Shown here one piece after another: positions 18,598-28,014 of a stretch of DNA of 64,000 nt (positions are counted from its first letter, which is position 1; the number at the start of each line of letters is the position of its first letter). The position numbers and the translations under genes are program-made. Location: NCBI RefSeq assembly GCF_900168065.1, contig NZ_FUZZ01000005.1, forward strand, positions 682,001-746,000, given 5' to 3'. The DNA is from Chitinophaga ginsengisegetis. Its GTDB lineage: Bacteria; Bacteroidota; Bacteroidia; Chitinophagales; Chitinophagaceae. Below the pieces are notes generated by a model. It was not told the origin of the DNA. It saw nothing but the letters and a program-made list of their open reading frames with translations, and searched no databases.

Positions 18598-19509
18598 ATG
18601 AATATCATTACAGATTATAAAAACAGACAGCTGTTCCTTTCCAGCATTGATGAGAAGGGAGCAGCTCCGCTGTGGTACGACACGCCCAACGAACGGGTGC
18701 AATTGTGGAAGCAGTATCCCGGTTACAGCGTGGTAGCATGGCATCCCGGCAACCGCTGGCTGGTGCTGAATTCCCCGATGATCATAGGATCGCGTAAACT
18801 GGTGAGCAGGATGGTGGTGATGAACATCGACACACAGGAAGAACTGTACAGCACCAACCGGCACCTGTATTATAATGCCCTCTTTAATGCAGCAGGTACG
18901 CACATCCTGCTGGAGGCCTACAGCCAGAAACCCGTTTGGGTGGATATTGCCACCGGTGAAATTGTAGCAGTAGTACCTTCCGCAGTACGCCTGGGCGATG
19001 GCACTTACGATCCCTTTCAGGATGTTTTTTATTTCCCGATGGAGAAACAGAAGGCATATATCCGCGTGGACGGCGCCGACTTTACATGCACTAAAGTGAA
19101 AACACCTTACCCGGACCTGGTGAGCAAAATCACCTGGTGGAACGGGCAGTACCTGATTCTCACGCATGGCAACATCCTGTTTTGCTGCGATCAGCAGTTC
19201 CAGCCCCTGTGGCAGCGCAACTTCTCCGACCTGGGCGGCGACAGCGGCCAGGTGCATGGCACGGATATCCTGGTAACGGAAGACGATGCGCTGATATGCC
19301 TCAGCGCCGGCGCCACCGAATCCAACGGGTGGGGCGTGGAATATGTGCTGGACCGGAAAACCGGGGCTGTCCGTAACATCATCCAGTCCGAACAGGGCCG
19401 CGGACGTATTATCGGCGCCTATTTTCATCACTACGTACTTTTATATACCATGAAACTGCTGAACCTGGATACGGGAGCAGTGGAAGCATTTTTGCCCGGT
19501 TTTAAGTAA
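18598..19509 (+). CDS. beta-propeller-like protein, third gene of the DUF4132 unit
   Basis: This 303-residue protein starts 4 bp after the DUF4132 stop, so the two are probably translationally coupled. It consists of recurrent beta-hairpin segments with W/H-rich blades, such as GYSVVAWHPGNRWLVLNSP, GTHILLEAYSQKPVWVDIATG and KITWWNGQYLILTHGN. This layout resembles a WD40/PQQ-type propeller without a clear consensus. There is no signal peptide, so it is likely cytoplasmic. Propellers in such operons usually act as scaffolds or sensors, but the role here is inferred only from position. Confidence 0.72.
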   Translation: MNIITDYKNRQLFLSSIDEKGAAPLWYDTPNERVQLWKQYPGYSVVAWHPGNRWLVLNSPMIIGSRKLVSRMVVMNIDTQEELYSTNRHLYYNALFNAAGTHILLEAYSQKPVWVDIATGEIVAVVPSAVRLGDGTYDPFQDVFYFPMEKQKAYIRVDGADFTCTKVKTPYPDLVSKITWWNGQYLILTHGNILFCCDQQFQPLWQRNFSDLGGDSGQVHGTDILVTEDDALICLSAGATESNGWGVEYVLDRKTGAVRNIIQSEQGRGRIIGAYFHHYVLLYTMKLLNLDTGAVEAFLPGFK

Positions 19510-19522
19510 TTTGCACCTGATT

Positions 19523-20263
19523 ATGGATATAAGCGTTAACAAATACATCAGTGAAACCGGCTTTTGCAGTCGCCGCGAAGCTGATAAATATATTGAACAG
19601 GGCCGCGTAACGATCAATGACAACATCGCCTCCAAAGGGAATCGCGTTAAAGATGGCGACGTGGTAGAAGTAGACGGGGAGCCGCTCAAAAAGAAAAAAG
19701 CCACCGTGTATATTGCCCTGAACAAACCCAAAGGGATCACCTGTACCACAGACCTCAAGGATAAAACCAATATCATCGACTACGTGAACTTTCCCTCCCG
19801 CATATTCCCGATAGGCCGGCTGGATAAGCGTTCCGAAGGACTGATATTCCTCACCAACGATGGCGACATCGTAAATAAAATCCTGAGAGCCGGTAATCAG
19901 CATGAGAAAGAATATATTGTTACCGTCGACAAACCCATAGACATCGAGTTCCTCAAAAATATGCGCAACGGTGTGCGCATCCTCGGCGTAATGACGCAGA
20001 AATGCTTTGTACAGCAGGAAGGCGCCAACCGTTTCCGGATCATTTTAACGCAGGGACTCAACCGCCAGATACGCCGGATGTGCGAAGCACTGGGCTATGA
20101 GGTAGTGGCGCTGAAACGGACACGCATTATGAACATGACGCTGAAAGACCTGGCACAGGGAAGCTGGCGGTATTTTACAAAGGAGGAGGTGAGTAATTTG
20201 AATGCATTGGTGGCGAATAGTAAGAAGACCGCAGGGAATGATGCGGATGGGATGGATGAGTGA
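19523..20263 (+). CDS. rluF: 23S rRNA pseudouridine synthase RluF-type
   Basis: From the ATG at 19523 the protein has 246 residues; an upstream TTG at 19511 is a poorer start. An N-terminal S4 RNA-binding domain (SVNKYISETGFCSRREADKYI) is followed by the pseudouridine synthase core with the catalytic Asp motif GRLDKRSEGLIFLTNDGD near residue 100. RLILTQGLNRQIRRMCEALGY-like residues near 175-193 complete the RluF/RluE signature. The RluF group isomerises U2604 of 23S rRNA. The gene begins 13 bp after the propeller gene, possibly in the same transcript. Confidence 0.92.
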   Translation: MDISVNKYISETGFCSRREADKYIEQGRVTINDNIASKGNRVKDGDVVEVDGEPLKKKKATVYIALNKPKGITCTTDLKDKTNIIDYVNFPSRIFPIGRLDKRSEGLIFLTNDGDIVNKILRAGNQHEKEYIVTVDKPIDIEFLKNMRNGVRILGVMTQKCFVQQEGANRFRIILTQGLNRQIRRMCEALGYEVVALKRTRIMNMTLKDLAQGSWRYFTKEEVSNLNALVANSKKTAGNDADGMDE

Positions 20264-20334
20264 TTGGGTTTTCTTTTTATCGCCTCCGGGCACGGGTTTT
20301 ATATCCGTGGTGGCTCTCCACTGTTCTATCTCTT

Positions 20335-21276
20335 CTAATGAAGTTCAATAAACCTGCTGGACTTTCTGAATTCCAGCGGTGAGATATTTGTCTTAGTCCT
20401 GAACAATTTGGAAAAAGACTGCGGATATTCAAAACCCAGTTCAAAAGCTATTTCATTTACGGATAAATCTGTCATAGTGAGTTTTTCCTTCGCCTTTTCT
20501 ATGATCTTCTCCTGTATGTGTTGTTGGGTACTATTGCCTGTTAGTGTTTTGAGCAAACCGCTCAGATAATTAGGCGAAATATTCAACTGGCCGGATATAT
20601 CCTTTACCGTTGGTACCCCGTTCTCTTCCAGTGCTTCTTTGGAAAAAGCCTTTTCCAGCAATGCTTCCAGCTGGCTCACAATACCGTGGTGGGTAATGTT
20701 ACGGGTAATAAACTGCCGCTGGTAAAAGCGCTCTGAATATTTCAGCAGGGTTTCAATGAGGGAAATAATAATCCCCTGGCTGAATTTATCAATGTTTGTA
20801 CTGTATTCCTGTTCAATGTTCCTGAACAACCCGCTAATTGTCTGCTCTTCATAATCAGACAGGAACAGGGCTTCATTTACTGCGTAATCAAAGAATTCGT
20901 ATTGCCTTATCTTCAACGCAAGGGGATGGTTCCAGAGAAAATCCGGATGGAGCAGCAGCAACCATCCGGACCGGTTTATTTCTTCCACCTGATCGGCAAT
21001 AAAATTAAATACCTGTCCTGGTGCTATAAAATTCATCACGCCTTTATCAAAATCATACTCTTGTTGCCCATACTTCATTTTCAAACAATACTGCGTGTAT
21101 TTGCTCATACCTATAAAATAGAAATTAGTGGTCGCCACTATATTTACATACTTAGGCAGCTGCTTTAGTTCGGCAATATTGACTACACTGATAAGCGGAT
21201 GTCTTGTATCAGGCAAACCTTTCAGTTGCAATAGCTCATGGATGCTTTTTATTTTCAGAGGAAGGTTTCCTGCCAT
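20335..21276 (-). CDS. AraC-family transcriptional regulator
   Basis: This 313-residue protein has a variable cupin-like N-terminal sensor half and a C-terminal double helix-turn-helix of about 100 residues. The latter contains VKDISGQLNISPNYLSGLLKTLTG and VNEIAFELGFEYPQSFSKLFRTKTNISPLEFR. It starts 5 bp after the stop of the NAD(P)-binding protein gene, so the two form an operon and the regulator probably responds to a substrate handled by that oxidoreductase. The target is not known. Confidence 0.93.
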   Translation of the reverse strand: MAGNLPLKIKSIHELLQLKGLPDTRHPLISVVNIAELKQLPKYVNIVATTNFYFIGMSKYTQYCLKMKYGQQEYDFDKGVMNFIAPGQVFNFIADQVEEINRSGWLLLLHPDFLWNHPLALKIRQYEFFDYAVNEALFLSDYEEQTISGLFRNIEQEYSTNIDKFSQGIIISLIETLLKYSERFYQRQFITRNITHHGIVSQLEALLEKAFSKEALEENGVPTVKDISGQLNISPNYLSGLLKTLTGNSTQQHIQEKIIEKAKEKLTMTDLSVNEIAFELGFEYPQSFSKLFRTKTNISPLEFRKSSRFIELH

Positions 21277-21281
21277 AATAT

Positions 21282-22145
21282 TTAGTTTTGATGGTACCAG
21301 GTAGCGTACTCCCTGGCAAAATCCCGCAGTTTTCGTTTCCCTAAAACAGGTCTGTTAAGGTAGTAGTCCTGCTGCGCTTTTCCATTATGCATATTTGCCT
21401 GCATTTCTACCAGTAATCCGGCAACTTCAGGCGATACGCCGGTAGCTTCGAGTCCTTGTTTCACCTGTTCTCCGGGAATTGCTTTCCATTGCAGGTCTGG
21501 TATTCCAATCGCTTCTCCTATAATTTGTGCCGCCTGGTTACACGTAAGTTCCTCGCTGGCTACATAGGTCACCTTCGTACCTGCCACCGCCGGGGTATTG
21601 ATCTCTTCCACGATAGCAGCAGCAATATCTTCAGGAGCTACAAAAGCCACCATATCTTCGTCGCCATAATTGGATACAATCATACGCTGTTGGCGGATCA
21701 TATCCTTAAGGTGGTAGAAATTGCTGTAAAAAGGTCCCGGTCGCACAAAGGTAATAGACACATCCTGAAGTGCCTCAAACTTTTTCTCCGGCCGGACGGA
21801 ATTCAGCAGGTGTGCTATCCATCCCGACAGCACAATCACACGCTTTACCCCGGTTTGCCTGATAGCCCGGATATAATTATCCAAGTTGCTATCCCAGGCA
21901 TCCAGGTCCCGCATCGTGAAGTTCAGCGGGTTCATACAATAAACAATATCAGCTCCTGTAAAGGTTTTAATGAGGAAAGGGAGATCCTGAATGCTGCCAA
22001 TAGCGGGTTGGGCGCCCATAGCCTGTATCCGGGCCTGTTTATTGGGATCTGTACTGATGAGTGTGATCTGATGTCCTGCCTTCACCAATATTTCAGTGAG
22101 TGGTTTACTGATATTCCCGAGGGAACCTGTAAGTACGATTTTCAT
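21282..22145 (-). CDS. NmrA-like NAD(P)-binding protein (atypical SDR)
   Basis: Starting at the ATG at 22143-22145, this 287-residue protein opens directly with a Rossmann motif, MKIVLTGSLGNISKPLTEIL. A 19-residue upstream extension gives no sensible fold and is rejected. The central part (ADIVYCMNPLNFTMRD, GVKRVIVLSGWIAHLL) fits the NmrA/TMR family of atypical short-chain dehydrogenases, which are redox sensors or quinone reductases. The classic catalytic YxxxK is not obvious. The AraC gene follows at once in the same operon. Confidence 0.88.
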   Translation of the reverse strand: MKIVLTGSLGNISKPLTEILVKAGHQITLISTDPNKQARIQAMGAQPAIGSIQDLPFLIKTFTGADIVYCMNPLNFTMRDLDAWDSNLDNYIRAIRQTGVKRVIVLSGWIAHLLNSVRPEKKFEALQDVSITFVRPGPFYSNFYHLKDMIRQQRMIVSNYGDEDMVAFVAPEDIAAAIVEEINTPAVAGTKVTYVASEELTCNQAAQIIGEAIGIPDLQWKAIPGEQVKQGLEATGVSPEVAGLLVEMQANMHNGKAQQDYYLNRPVLGKRKLRDFAREYATWYHQN

Positions 22146-22352
22146 TTTCAGTAGTTTAATGTACTCAAAGGTCCACCGGGATACCGGAGGAAAAGTGTTC
22201 AAATCTCAGAAGATTGTATGAAAATGTAATTTGACTACGAAGCGCCTATAATGGCAACGCGCACCAGGATACAATCCCGGTACGCGTATAGTCATTTCCA
22301 TCAGCTGGAGGAAACAACAAACCATTATCTAATGATTGGAATAAAAACGTAT

Positions 22353-23492
22353 TTACGGCATTACTTTCTTCAACGCATCCTCTAAAGCTTCGCCACGGAG
22401 ATATTTACCGATGATTTTTCCGTTTGGATCGATGAGGAAATTCATTGGAATAGCGTTTACTTCGTACAGCTTGGCTGCTTCATTATCCCATGCTTTCAGA
22501 TCAGTTACCTGTGTCCACTGTAAACCATCTTTTTCAATGGCTGCCAGCCATTTTTCCCTGTCATCCGGCTTATCCAGCGATACACCCAGTACAGTAAAGC
22601 CTTTGTCTTTAAAATTATTGTAGGCTTTTACCACATTTGGATTCTCTCTTCTGCAGGGACCACACCAGGAGGCCCAGAAGTCGAGCAGTACATATTTACC
22701 TCTGAAGTCAGAAAGTTTCACCGGCTTACCGCTGGCATCCAGTTGTGTGAAGTCGGGAGCCGCAGCGCCTTCCTGTGTTTTCTTCACTTTTGCAATGCGC
22801 GTTCCCAGCTCCTTACCCAGATCCGACTGGCGCAATAATTCATCAAACTGGTTAAATTCCTTTTCTGCTGCAATCGCATCAAATTCAGGCGGCAGGGTAG
22901 AGTTGAAAGCCATCAGTGCCATGTACTTGTTGTGATTGGCTTTTACATACTTCATCTTGGCGGCGAAGATCTCATCTTTGATGATATTAGCTCTTCTGTC
23001 GAGACTGTTCAGGTAAGCGGTATCCTTTTGCTGTTCGAGTGGCTTCGACTTAAACTCCTCATTCAGTTTTTCGTACTGATCATAGATGGGCTTCAGCATG
23101 GCATTCACTTTTGTGTTGTCGTCGTTGGTCACGCTGCCGGTAATAACTGCATTTTTGATCGAGTCCTTTGCTGCGATGGTGATGGTTTTGTCTTCAATCA
23201 GGAAGGCAAGAATATCTTCTACCGGACGGGTGGTCGGGTCGGGAGGAAGATTGTTGTGTTTCACCACCAGGTGAGCTTCTTTAGGTGCATGTACACTGCC
23301 TTTGAAAGTGAATCTGCCACCTTTCATGATGGTGGAGTCCATGAGGCGTTCACCATCTACTTTATAGGTCAGAAACACTTTTACGGGTTCCTTGATATTA
23401 CTCACGCTACCTTTAATGGTATAAGATTGTTGTGCTACTGTTGCCAGTGGAGTGCACATACCCGCTACCATTATCAACTTATTCAGATTCAT
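22353..23492 (-). CDS. TlpA-family thiol-disulfide oxidoreductase with DUF4369
   Basis: This 379-residue exported protein has a signal peptide (MNLNKLIMVAGMCTPLATVAQQ). An N-terminal DUF4369 beta-domain (YTIKGSVSNIKEPVKVFLTY) and a helical linker lead to a C-terminal thioredoxin domain with YVLLDFWASWCGPCRRENP near residue 270. Such proteins reduce or isomerise disulfides in the periplasm. It is the last gene of the SusCD-linked locus, 20 bp after the S41 protease. A second TlpA-like protein with a different CxxC lies two genes upstream. Confidence 0.92.
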   Translation of the reverse strand: MNLNKLIMVAGMCTPLATVAQQSYTIKGSVSNIKEPVKVFLTYKVDGERLMDSTIMKGGRFTFKGSVHAPKEAHLVVKHNNLPPDPTTRPVEDILAFLIEDKTITIAAKDSIKNAVITGSVTNDDNTKVNAMLKPIYDQYEKLNEEFKSKPLEQQKDTAYLNSLDRRANIIKDEIFAAKMKYVKANHNKYMALMAFNSTLPPEFDAIAAEKEFNQFDELLRQSDLGKELGTRIAKVKKTQEGAAAPDFTQLDASGKPVKLSDFRGKYVLLDFWASWCGPCRRENPNVVKAYNNFKDKGFTVLGVSLDKPDDREKWLAAIEKDGLQWTQVTDLKAWDNEAAKLYEVNAIPMNFLIDPNGKIIGKYLRGEALEDALKKVMP

Positions 23493-23512
23493 GTTATGAT
23501 TTTTGAAGATGA

Positions 23513-25141
23513 TTACTTTTTCTTTGCTTTCCGTGTTTCCTTTACTTTCTCTTTTGCTACCGGGGCGGGTTTCAGCAAATTGTTCATCAGCGCGGGCTGT
23601 TCCAGCAGGCGCATTGCTTCTTTAAAGCTGCCGTTGTCGGTGTTTAATACCTGCAGGTAGTAGTCGTTGCCGGCGAACAGCTGCGCGGCCAGCTGTCCTT
23701 TTATTTCGAGAGAAAGCAGGGGGAGGATCCTGTCTTTACTGCCCGGTAGCAATGGAAGTCCTGCTGCTTGCGCGGAGCCAACTACTTCCTGTACCAGGTA
23801 ATCCGGAACGTTATATTGCTGATTGAATGCCTTGAAATCCTTGTAGTCGGCCAGCAGCTTTGCGCGGTTGGTATCGAGATAATCGAAAGTGATTTTGCCT
23901 GTGAGCTGATGATCTGCTACATCCTGCAGCCAGCCGTTGTATTCAACGGTATCCAGCGGGATGAAACGGTCCGGCATAATACCGCCACCGCCGTAAACAG
24001 TTCGTTTACCCGTCAGCGTAGTGAATTTTAAAGAGTCCGGGAAGTGAATCACCTTTTCATTGGTGAGTTCACCGCTGGCCAGCCGGGTGTATACGTTGTC
24101 GCTATAGGAGGAGCCGTGGTAGGGCTTTTGAATAGACCTGCCGGAAGGGGTATAGTACCGGGCGCCGGTCAGTTCCAGCACGGAGCCGTCGAATACGGGC
24201 ACCGGACGCTGCATCAGTCCTTTACCAAAACTTCTTCTGCCAACAATGGCGGCGCGATCCCAATCCTGCAGGGCGCCGGTGAGTATTTCACTGGCGGAGG
24301 CAGTATACTGGTCGATCAGCACTACCAACCGGCCTTCCATGAATCTGCCGAAGCCACCGGTATAATAATAGTCCTTGCCTTTGTCCCTGCCAACGCTGTA
24401 AAATACCAGTTTGTCTTTAGGAAGAAATTCATCTGCCACGCCGATTGCTGCTTCTACATATCCGCCGCCGTTCCCCTGAAGATCCAGGATCAGGTTTTTC
24501 ATCCCTTTTGCCTGCAAATCGGTGATGGCCTTATCTATTTCATTACGGGTGGTTTCACTGAAGATGCGCAGGGAAATGTATCCGATACTGTCGTTGACCA
24601 TATAGGCGGCTCTTACAGACCTGTCGGCTACCACGTCACGGACGATCTCTTTGGTAATATCTGCCGGGTTGTTTCTACGGCGTACTACCAGTGTCAGTGG
24701 TTTACCTTTTTCTCCCCGTATTTTTTTCATCACCTCAAAGTTGGTAGTGCCGGTAACGGGTATGTTATCTATAGAGATGATCCTGTCGCCGGCCTGTAGT
24801 CCTGCTTTTTCAGCCGGACCACCGCTAATAACCTGGGTGATATAAGCGGTGTCTTTCTCCACCAGGAATTGGATTCCTATGCCCGCAAATTTACCTTTCA
24901 TCGCTTCCTGCATCTGTGCAGATTCAACGCCGGAGAAATAGCGGGAGTGGGGATCCAGCTCACGCATCATACCGGCAATGGCTGCATTCACCAACGTTTC
25001 ATCTGTGAGGGAATCCACGTAGTTGCCCTGGATAGTTTTTAATGTCTGCCAGAGTTTTTCTTTCGGATTTACCTGTGCTTTCAAACTGAGTGAAAGTCCC
25101 ACCAAACCCATCGTAATCAGGGAATATCTTTTTAGCAACAT
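23513..25141 (-). CDS. S41-family C-terminal processing peptidase with PDZ domain
   Basis: This 542-residue exported protein (signal MLLKRYSLITMGLVGLSLSLKAQ) has a helical N-terminal region. A PDZ domain follows at about 90-170 with GIGIQFLVEKDTAYITQVISGGPAEKAGLQAGDRI. The S41 core contains NLILDLQGNGGGY, the serine-nucleophile region DQYTASASEILTGAL near 284 and the lysine motif GRRSFGKGLMQ near 305. It cleaves periplasmic proteins near their C-termini. Its place between two TlpA-like proteins behind SusCD suggests processing of an imported peptide or of locus components (inference). The C-terminus is very basic. Confidence 0.93.
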   Translation of the reverse strand: MLLKRYSLITMGLVGLSLSLKAQVNPKEKLWQTLKTIQGNYVDSLTDETLVNAAIAGMMRELDPHSRYFSGVESAQMQEAMKGKFAGIGIQFLVEKDTAYITQVISGGPAEKAGLQAGDRIISIDNIPVTGTTNFEVMKKIRGEKGKPLTLVVRRRNNPADITKEIVRDVVADRSVRAAYMVNDSIGYISLRIFSETTRNEIDKAITDLQAKGMKNLILDLQGNGGGYVEAAIGVADEFLPKDKLVFYSVGRDKGKDYYYTGGFGRFMEGRLVVLIDQYTASASEILTGALQDWDRAAIVGRRSFGKGLMQRPVPVFDGSVLELTGARYYTPSGRSIQKPYHGSSYSDNVYTRLASGELTNEKVIHFPDSLKFTTLTGKRTVYGGGGIMPDRFIPLDTVEYNGWLQDVADHQLTGKITFDYLDTNRAKLLADYKDFKAFNQQYNVPDYLVQEVVGSAQAAGLPLLPGSKDRILPLLSLEIKGQLAAQLFAGNDYYLQVLNTDNGSFKEAMRLLEQPALMNNLLKPAPVAKEKVKETRKAKKK

Positions 25142-25144
25142 AAA

Positions 25145-26617
25145 TTATTTTTCTGCTTTTAAAAGTTCGATCGCATAGGTCAGTTCATCTACCAGTTTAC
25201 TCGGACTACCGGAATAGCCTTCTGCGGTATAGCGCATGACCCCATCTTTCAGGATTACTTTTCTCGGGATACCGGAAGAGTTGAAGAAGGGTACAAAAGT
25301 TCTGAAAACAGCATCCTGGTGACCGGTTGCTTTGTCGATGTTATCATGCAGCAAATGGAAACGGAAGCCTTGTTGTTTGATATACCCCTCTGATTTTTCT
25401 TTGTAGTTATCGTACTGCATAGTGCCTACCATGTAAATAGCTACCTGTGGATCGTTGCTGTATTTATCTACCAGCATCTGCATGCCGGGAAACGCGCTGA
25501 TACAGGGTTTGCACCAGGTTGCCCAAAAGTCCAGGACCACAATTCTGTTGCCCCATTCGCTGGATCTTACCGTTTTCCCTTCCGGGTCCTGCATGGCAAA
25601 AGGCACATATTCTTTATTGGTCATGCCGGCTTTTACTTCGGCGATGAGTGCTTCCTGATCGTTTACTGATTTCAGGCTTTCGAGGTATTGATCGTATTTG
25701 CCATCTTTGTTTTTGGCAGTATATATTTCCTTCAGCTTGTCGAACATGGGGGCTGTCATGGCATTTGCCCTTACGCAGTTTTCAAGGAATGGCTGAATGG
25801 CTTGCTGATCGCCGGTTTGCTGCAGGATGTCCAGGTGGAGCGCATTCAGTTCAGCCTTGCCATAGGCTCCCTTTGCAGAAAGATGCGGGAAGTATTTTTT
25901 TGCTTCCGCATATTTTTTCATGCTATGCAACAGGGTAATATGGTTGGTGAGTTCATTATCGAGTTGTTCGGCAGCATTGGCGGCGGCGGTTTCTTTATTG
26001 AAAACACCTTGCTCCTCATAAGACCCGTCGTTCACTTTCTTCACCAGTTCATTGATCATCCGGGTGGAGATGTTGAAGAGGGTATCAGGGCCCACGATTT
26101 TGAAAACAGTGGCCCGCATCACATTCCAGCGATACAGCTCATTTTCTGTTTTGAAGTTCAGGGGAGATGATAACTCCAGGAATTTATCAAACTGTTTGGT
26201 ATCGAAATAAGAACTGCCTAATGTACGATAAGTGGTATAGTAAATAAACTCTTGTCCAATTGGCTCTTTGTGCCACTCGTCATATGGAAATGCTTTCAGA
26301 AAATCTTCGGATTGCGCGATTAAGGCTTCCATTGTTTTCGCACTGGAAGCTTTATGAAAGGCCGCAAGGCGGGCGGTGGCTCCTTTGGGATATTTCTGAA
26401 GCAGCAGTTCCTGTAGTTCCTGTCCTCTTTTTGTGTCTTTCAGCTCAAACTGGAAATAACGCTGAATAGTACTCAGCTGTTGCTCGTTGAGCGCCGTTTG
26501 TTTGATGAGGTCTTTGGGGGCTGCATCCCTGTATTGCTCCTTGTTAATCTGCTGGGCAAATACGGTGGCAGTACCGAGTAAAAGACCACATCCGATTAAA
26601 CCTATTGTTCTTCTCAT
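25145..26617 (-). CDS. TlpA-type thioredoxin-domain protein with long helical N-terminus
   Basis: This 490-residue exported protein (signal MRRTIGLIGCGLLLGTATVFAQ) has about 300 residues of TPR-like helices, then a thioredoxin domain with RIVVLDFWATWCKPCISAFPG near residue 365. The pair CKPC replaces the more common CGPC, a change that normally shifts redox potential. It lies 3 bp before the S41 peptidase and 10 bp after SusD, so it is part of the same operon. Probably periplasmic thiol-disulfide exchange. Confidence 0.9.
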   Translation of the reverse strand: MRRTIGLIGCGLLLGTATVFAQQINKEQYRDAAPKDLIKQTALNEQQLSTIQRYFQFELKDTKRGQELQELLLQKYPKGATARLAAFHKASSAKTMEALIAQSEDFLKAFPYDEWHKEPIGQEFIYYTTYRTLGSSYFDTKQFDKFLELSSPLNFKTENELYRWNVMRATVFKIVGPDTLFNISTRMINELVKKVNDGSYEEQGVFNKETAAANAAEQLDNELTNHITLLHSMKKYAEAKKYFPHLSAKGAYGKAELNALHLDILQQTGDQQAIQPFLENCVRANAMTAPMFDKLKEIYTAKNKDGKYDQYLESLKSVNDQEALIAEVKAGMTNKEYVPFAMQDPEGKTVRSSEWGNRIVVLDFWATWCKPCISAFPGMQMLVDKYSNDPQVAIYMVGTMQYDNYKEKSEGYIKQQGFRFHLLHDNIDKATGHQDAVFRTFVPFFNSSGIPRKVILKDGVMRYTAEGYSGSPSKLVDELTYAIELLKAEK

Positions 26618-26627
26618 ATCCTTAATT

Positions 26628-28004
26628 TTATCTTGGGTTCTGCAATAATTCAGGATTCAATTCAATATTTTTTGGAGGGATAGGATACACGTAACGGTCG
26701 CCGGCAGTGAGTGTATAAGTGGTGCCTTTGAAATCGCGTGTAACGGTTTCCGCCAAAGCTGGTTCCCTGCTTAACCGGCGCTGATCAAACCAGCGAAGAC
26801 CGGTACCAAACAGTTCCCTTCTTCTTTCATCGAGGACTATACGTAATGCGGCGGGCGCATCGGCAGCGGTGAGTGCGGTGTAATCTGCGGCTTTGAAGCG
26901 ATGCTGACGCAGGGAATTTACCAGGGTCATGGCATCGTTTGTGTTACCTGCTCTTGCTAAGCCCTCTGCCTGTGTGAGCATCATTTCCGGCACCGATACG
27001 CCAACGGCGATGTTATCGTACTGGAATACCATATCACGGTAAGAACCGCGTCCGGTGAAGGCTGGCTGGAAGGTGCTGCCATTACGGGTAAACAGGGAGT
27101 ACCGTACATCGCGGGTATCAAACAGGTTCACCAGCTTGCTGCTGAGCGGCAGATTAAGATAGCCGGGCCTGGTAGCCTCTTTCGACATGAGTACTTCGGG
27201 ATTCTCGAGTCTTCTCGGGTATGCTTTGGTGCCATCTGCATAGTCGCCCAGGTTGAGCAGGGTTGACTGGTAGGAGAGCGACTTCGCTGCATTTTCTGCT
27301 GCTTCCGGATAGCGTTGCATGTAGAGATACGTTCTTGCGAGTACTGCGTAACCGGCCGCTTTATTGGGATGCAGGTTATTAGTGGTTACGTCCGGCAGCA
27401 CAGGAATGGCGGCGGTCAGGTCTTTGATGATCTGATCATACACGGCCTGTACGGATGGGCGTTGTAGGCTTACAAAAAGATCAGGCGACAACAACAGCGG
27501 TACTCCCATGTCAGAAGCGGCGCTGCTGCTGTTATACACGCGGGAGTAGATGTTCACCAGCGTGAGATAGGTGGTGGCACGTTGTACCTGTGCTTCTGCA
27601 TAAATACGCTGCTTTTGCAACGTGGTACCGTTTTCACTTTCCATGACGAAAGAAGTGACCTGGTTGCATACATACACCAGATTGTAGAGTGCATCCCAGC
27701 CGGCGTCGCTTTGATCGGAAGTATAATAAGTGTCGGCCCAGGTATACATGTTTCCTAACTCGTTGGTCAGGAGGTTCTGCATGCTGGTATTGCTTTCGAG
27801 GTTAATGTCGTCGCTGGAAAGAATCGGCATGCTGGCCGATTTTTCCATTACATCCACATTGTTCAGCAGTTTTTCAAAATCTGCCGTGTATTTAAACTGG
27901 CGTTGGTTGGGTTGTTCTACTTCCACATATTTGCGGCAGGAAACAGCACCCATTGAAAAAGCCAGCAGCGATATATAAACAAATTTCATTTTCATCTTGG
28001 TCAT
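26628..28004 (-). CDS. RagB/SusD-family nutrient-binding lipoprotein
   Basis: This 458-residue lipoprotein has a type II signal ending AVSC and the SusD-like TPR scaffold. This includes RATTYLTLVNIYSRVYN in the first half and the C-terminal VLDERRRELFGTGLRWFDQRRL, the SusD family signature. It forms the substrate lid over the SusC barrel immediately upstream (10-bp gap). The substrate is unknown; the peptidase and thioredoxin neighbours suggest a peptide rather than a glycan. Confidence 0.95.
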   Translation of the reverse strand: MTKMKMKFVYISLLAFSMGAVSCRKYVEVEQPNQRQFKYTADFEKLLNNVDVMEKSASMPILSSDDINLESNTSMQNLLTNELGNMYTWADTYYTSDQSDAGWDALYNLVYVCNQVTSFVMESENGTTLQKQRIYAEAQVQRATTYLTLVNIYSRVYNSSSAASDMGVPLLLSPDLFVSLQRPSVQAVYDQIIKDLTAAIPVLPDVTTNNLHPNKAAGYAVLARTYLYMQRYPEAAENAAKSLSYQSTLLNLGDYADGTKAYPRRLENPEVLMSKEATRPGYLNLPLSSKLVNLFDTRDVRYSLFTRNGSTFQPAFTGRGSYRDMVFQYDNIAVGVSVPEMMLTQAEGLARAGNTNDAMTLVNSLRQHRFKAADYTALTAADAPAALRIVLDERRRELFGTGLRWFDQRRLSREPALAETVTRDFKGTTYTLTAGDRYVYPIPPKNIELNPELLQNPR

Positions 28005-28014
28005 TTTTTCTGTG

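Noticed and set aside
18484..19431. 315-residue frame on the minus strand
   Set aside because: It is antisense to the beta-propeller-like gene and has no protein-like composition; the plus-strand gene explains it.
13090..19509. MolR/YehI-type system with MoxR, vWA and SWIM partners
   Set aside because: None of those partner genes is present and no WGR domain was recognised, so only the DUF4132 part of that comparison is used.
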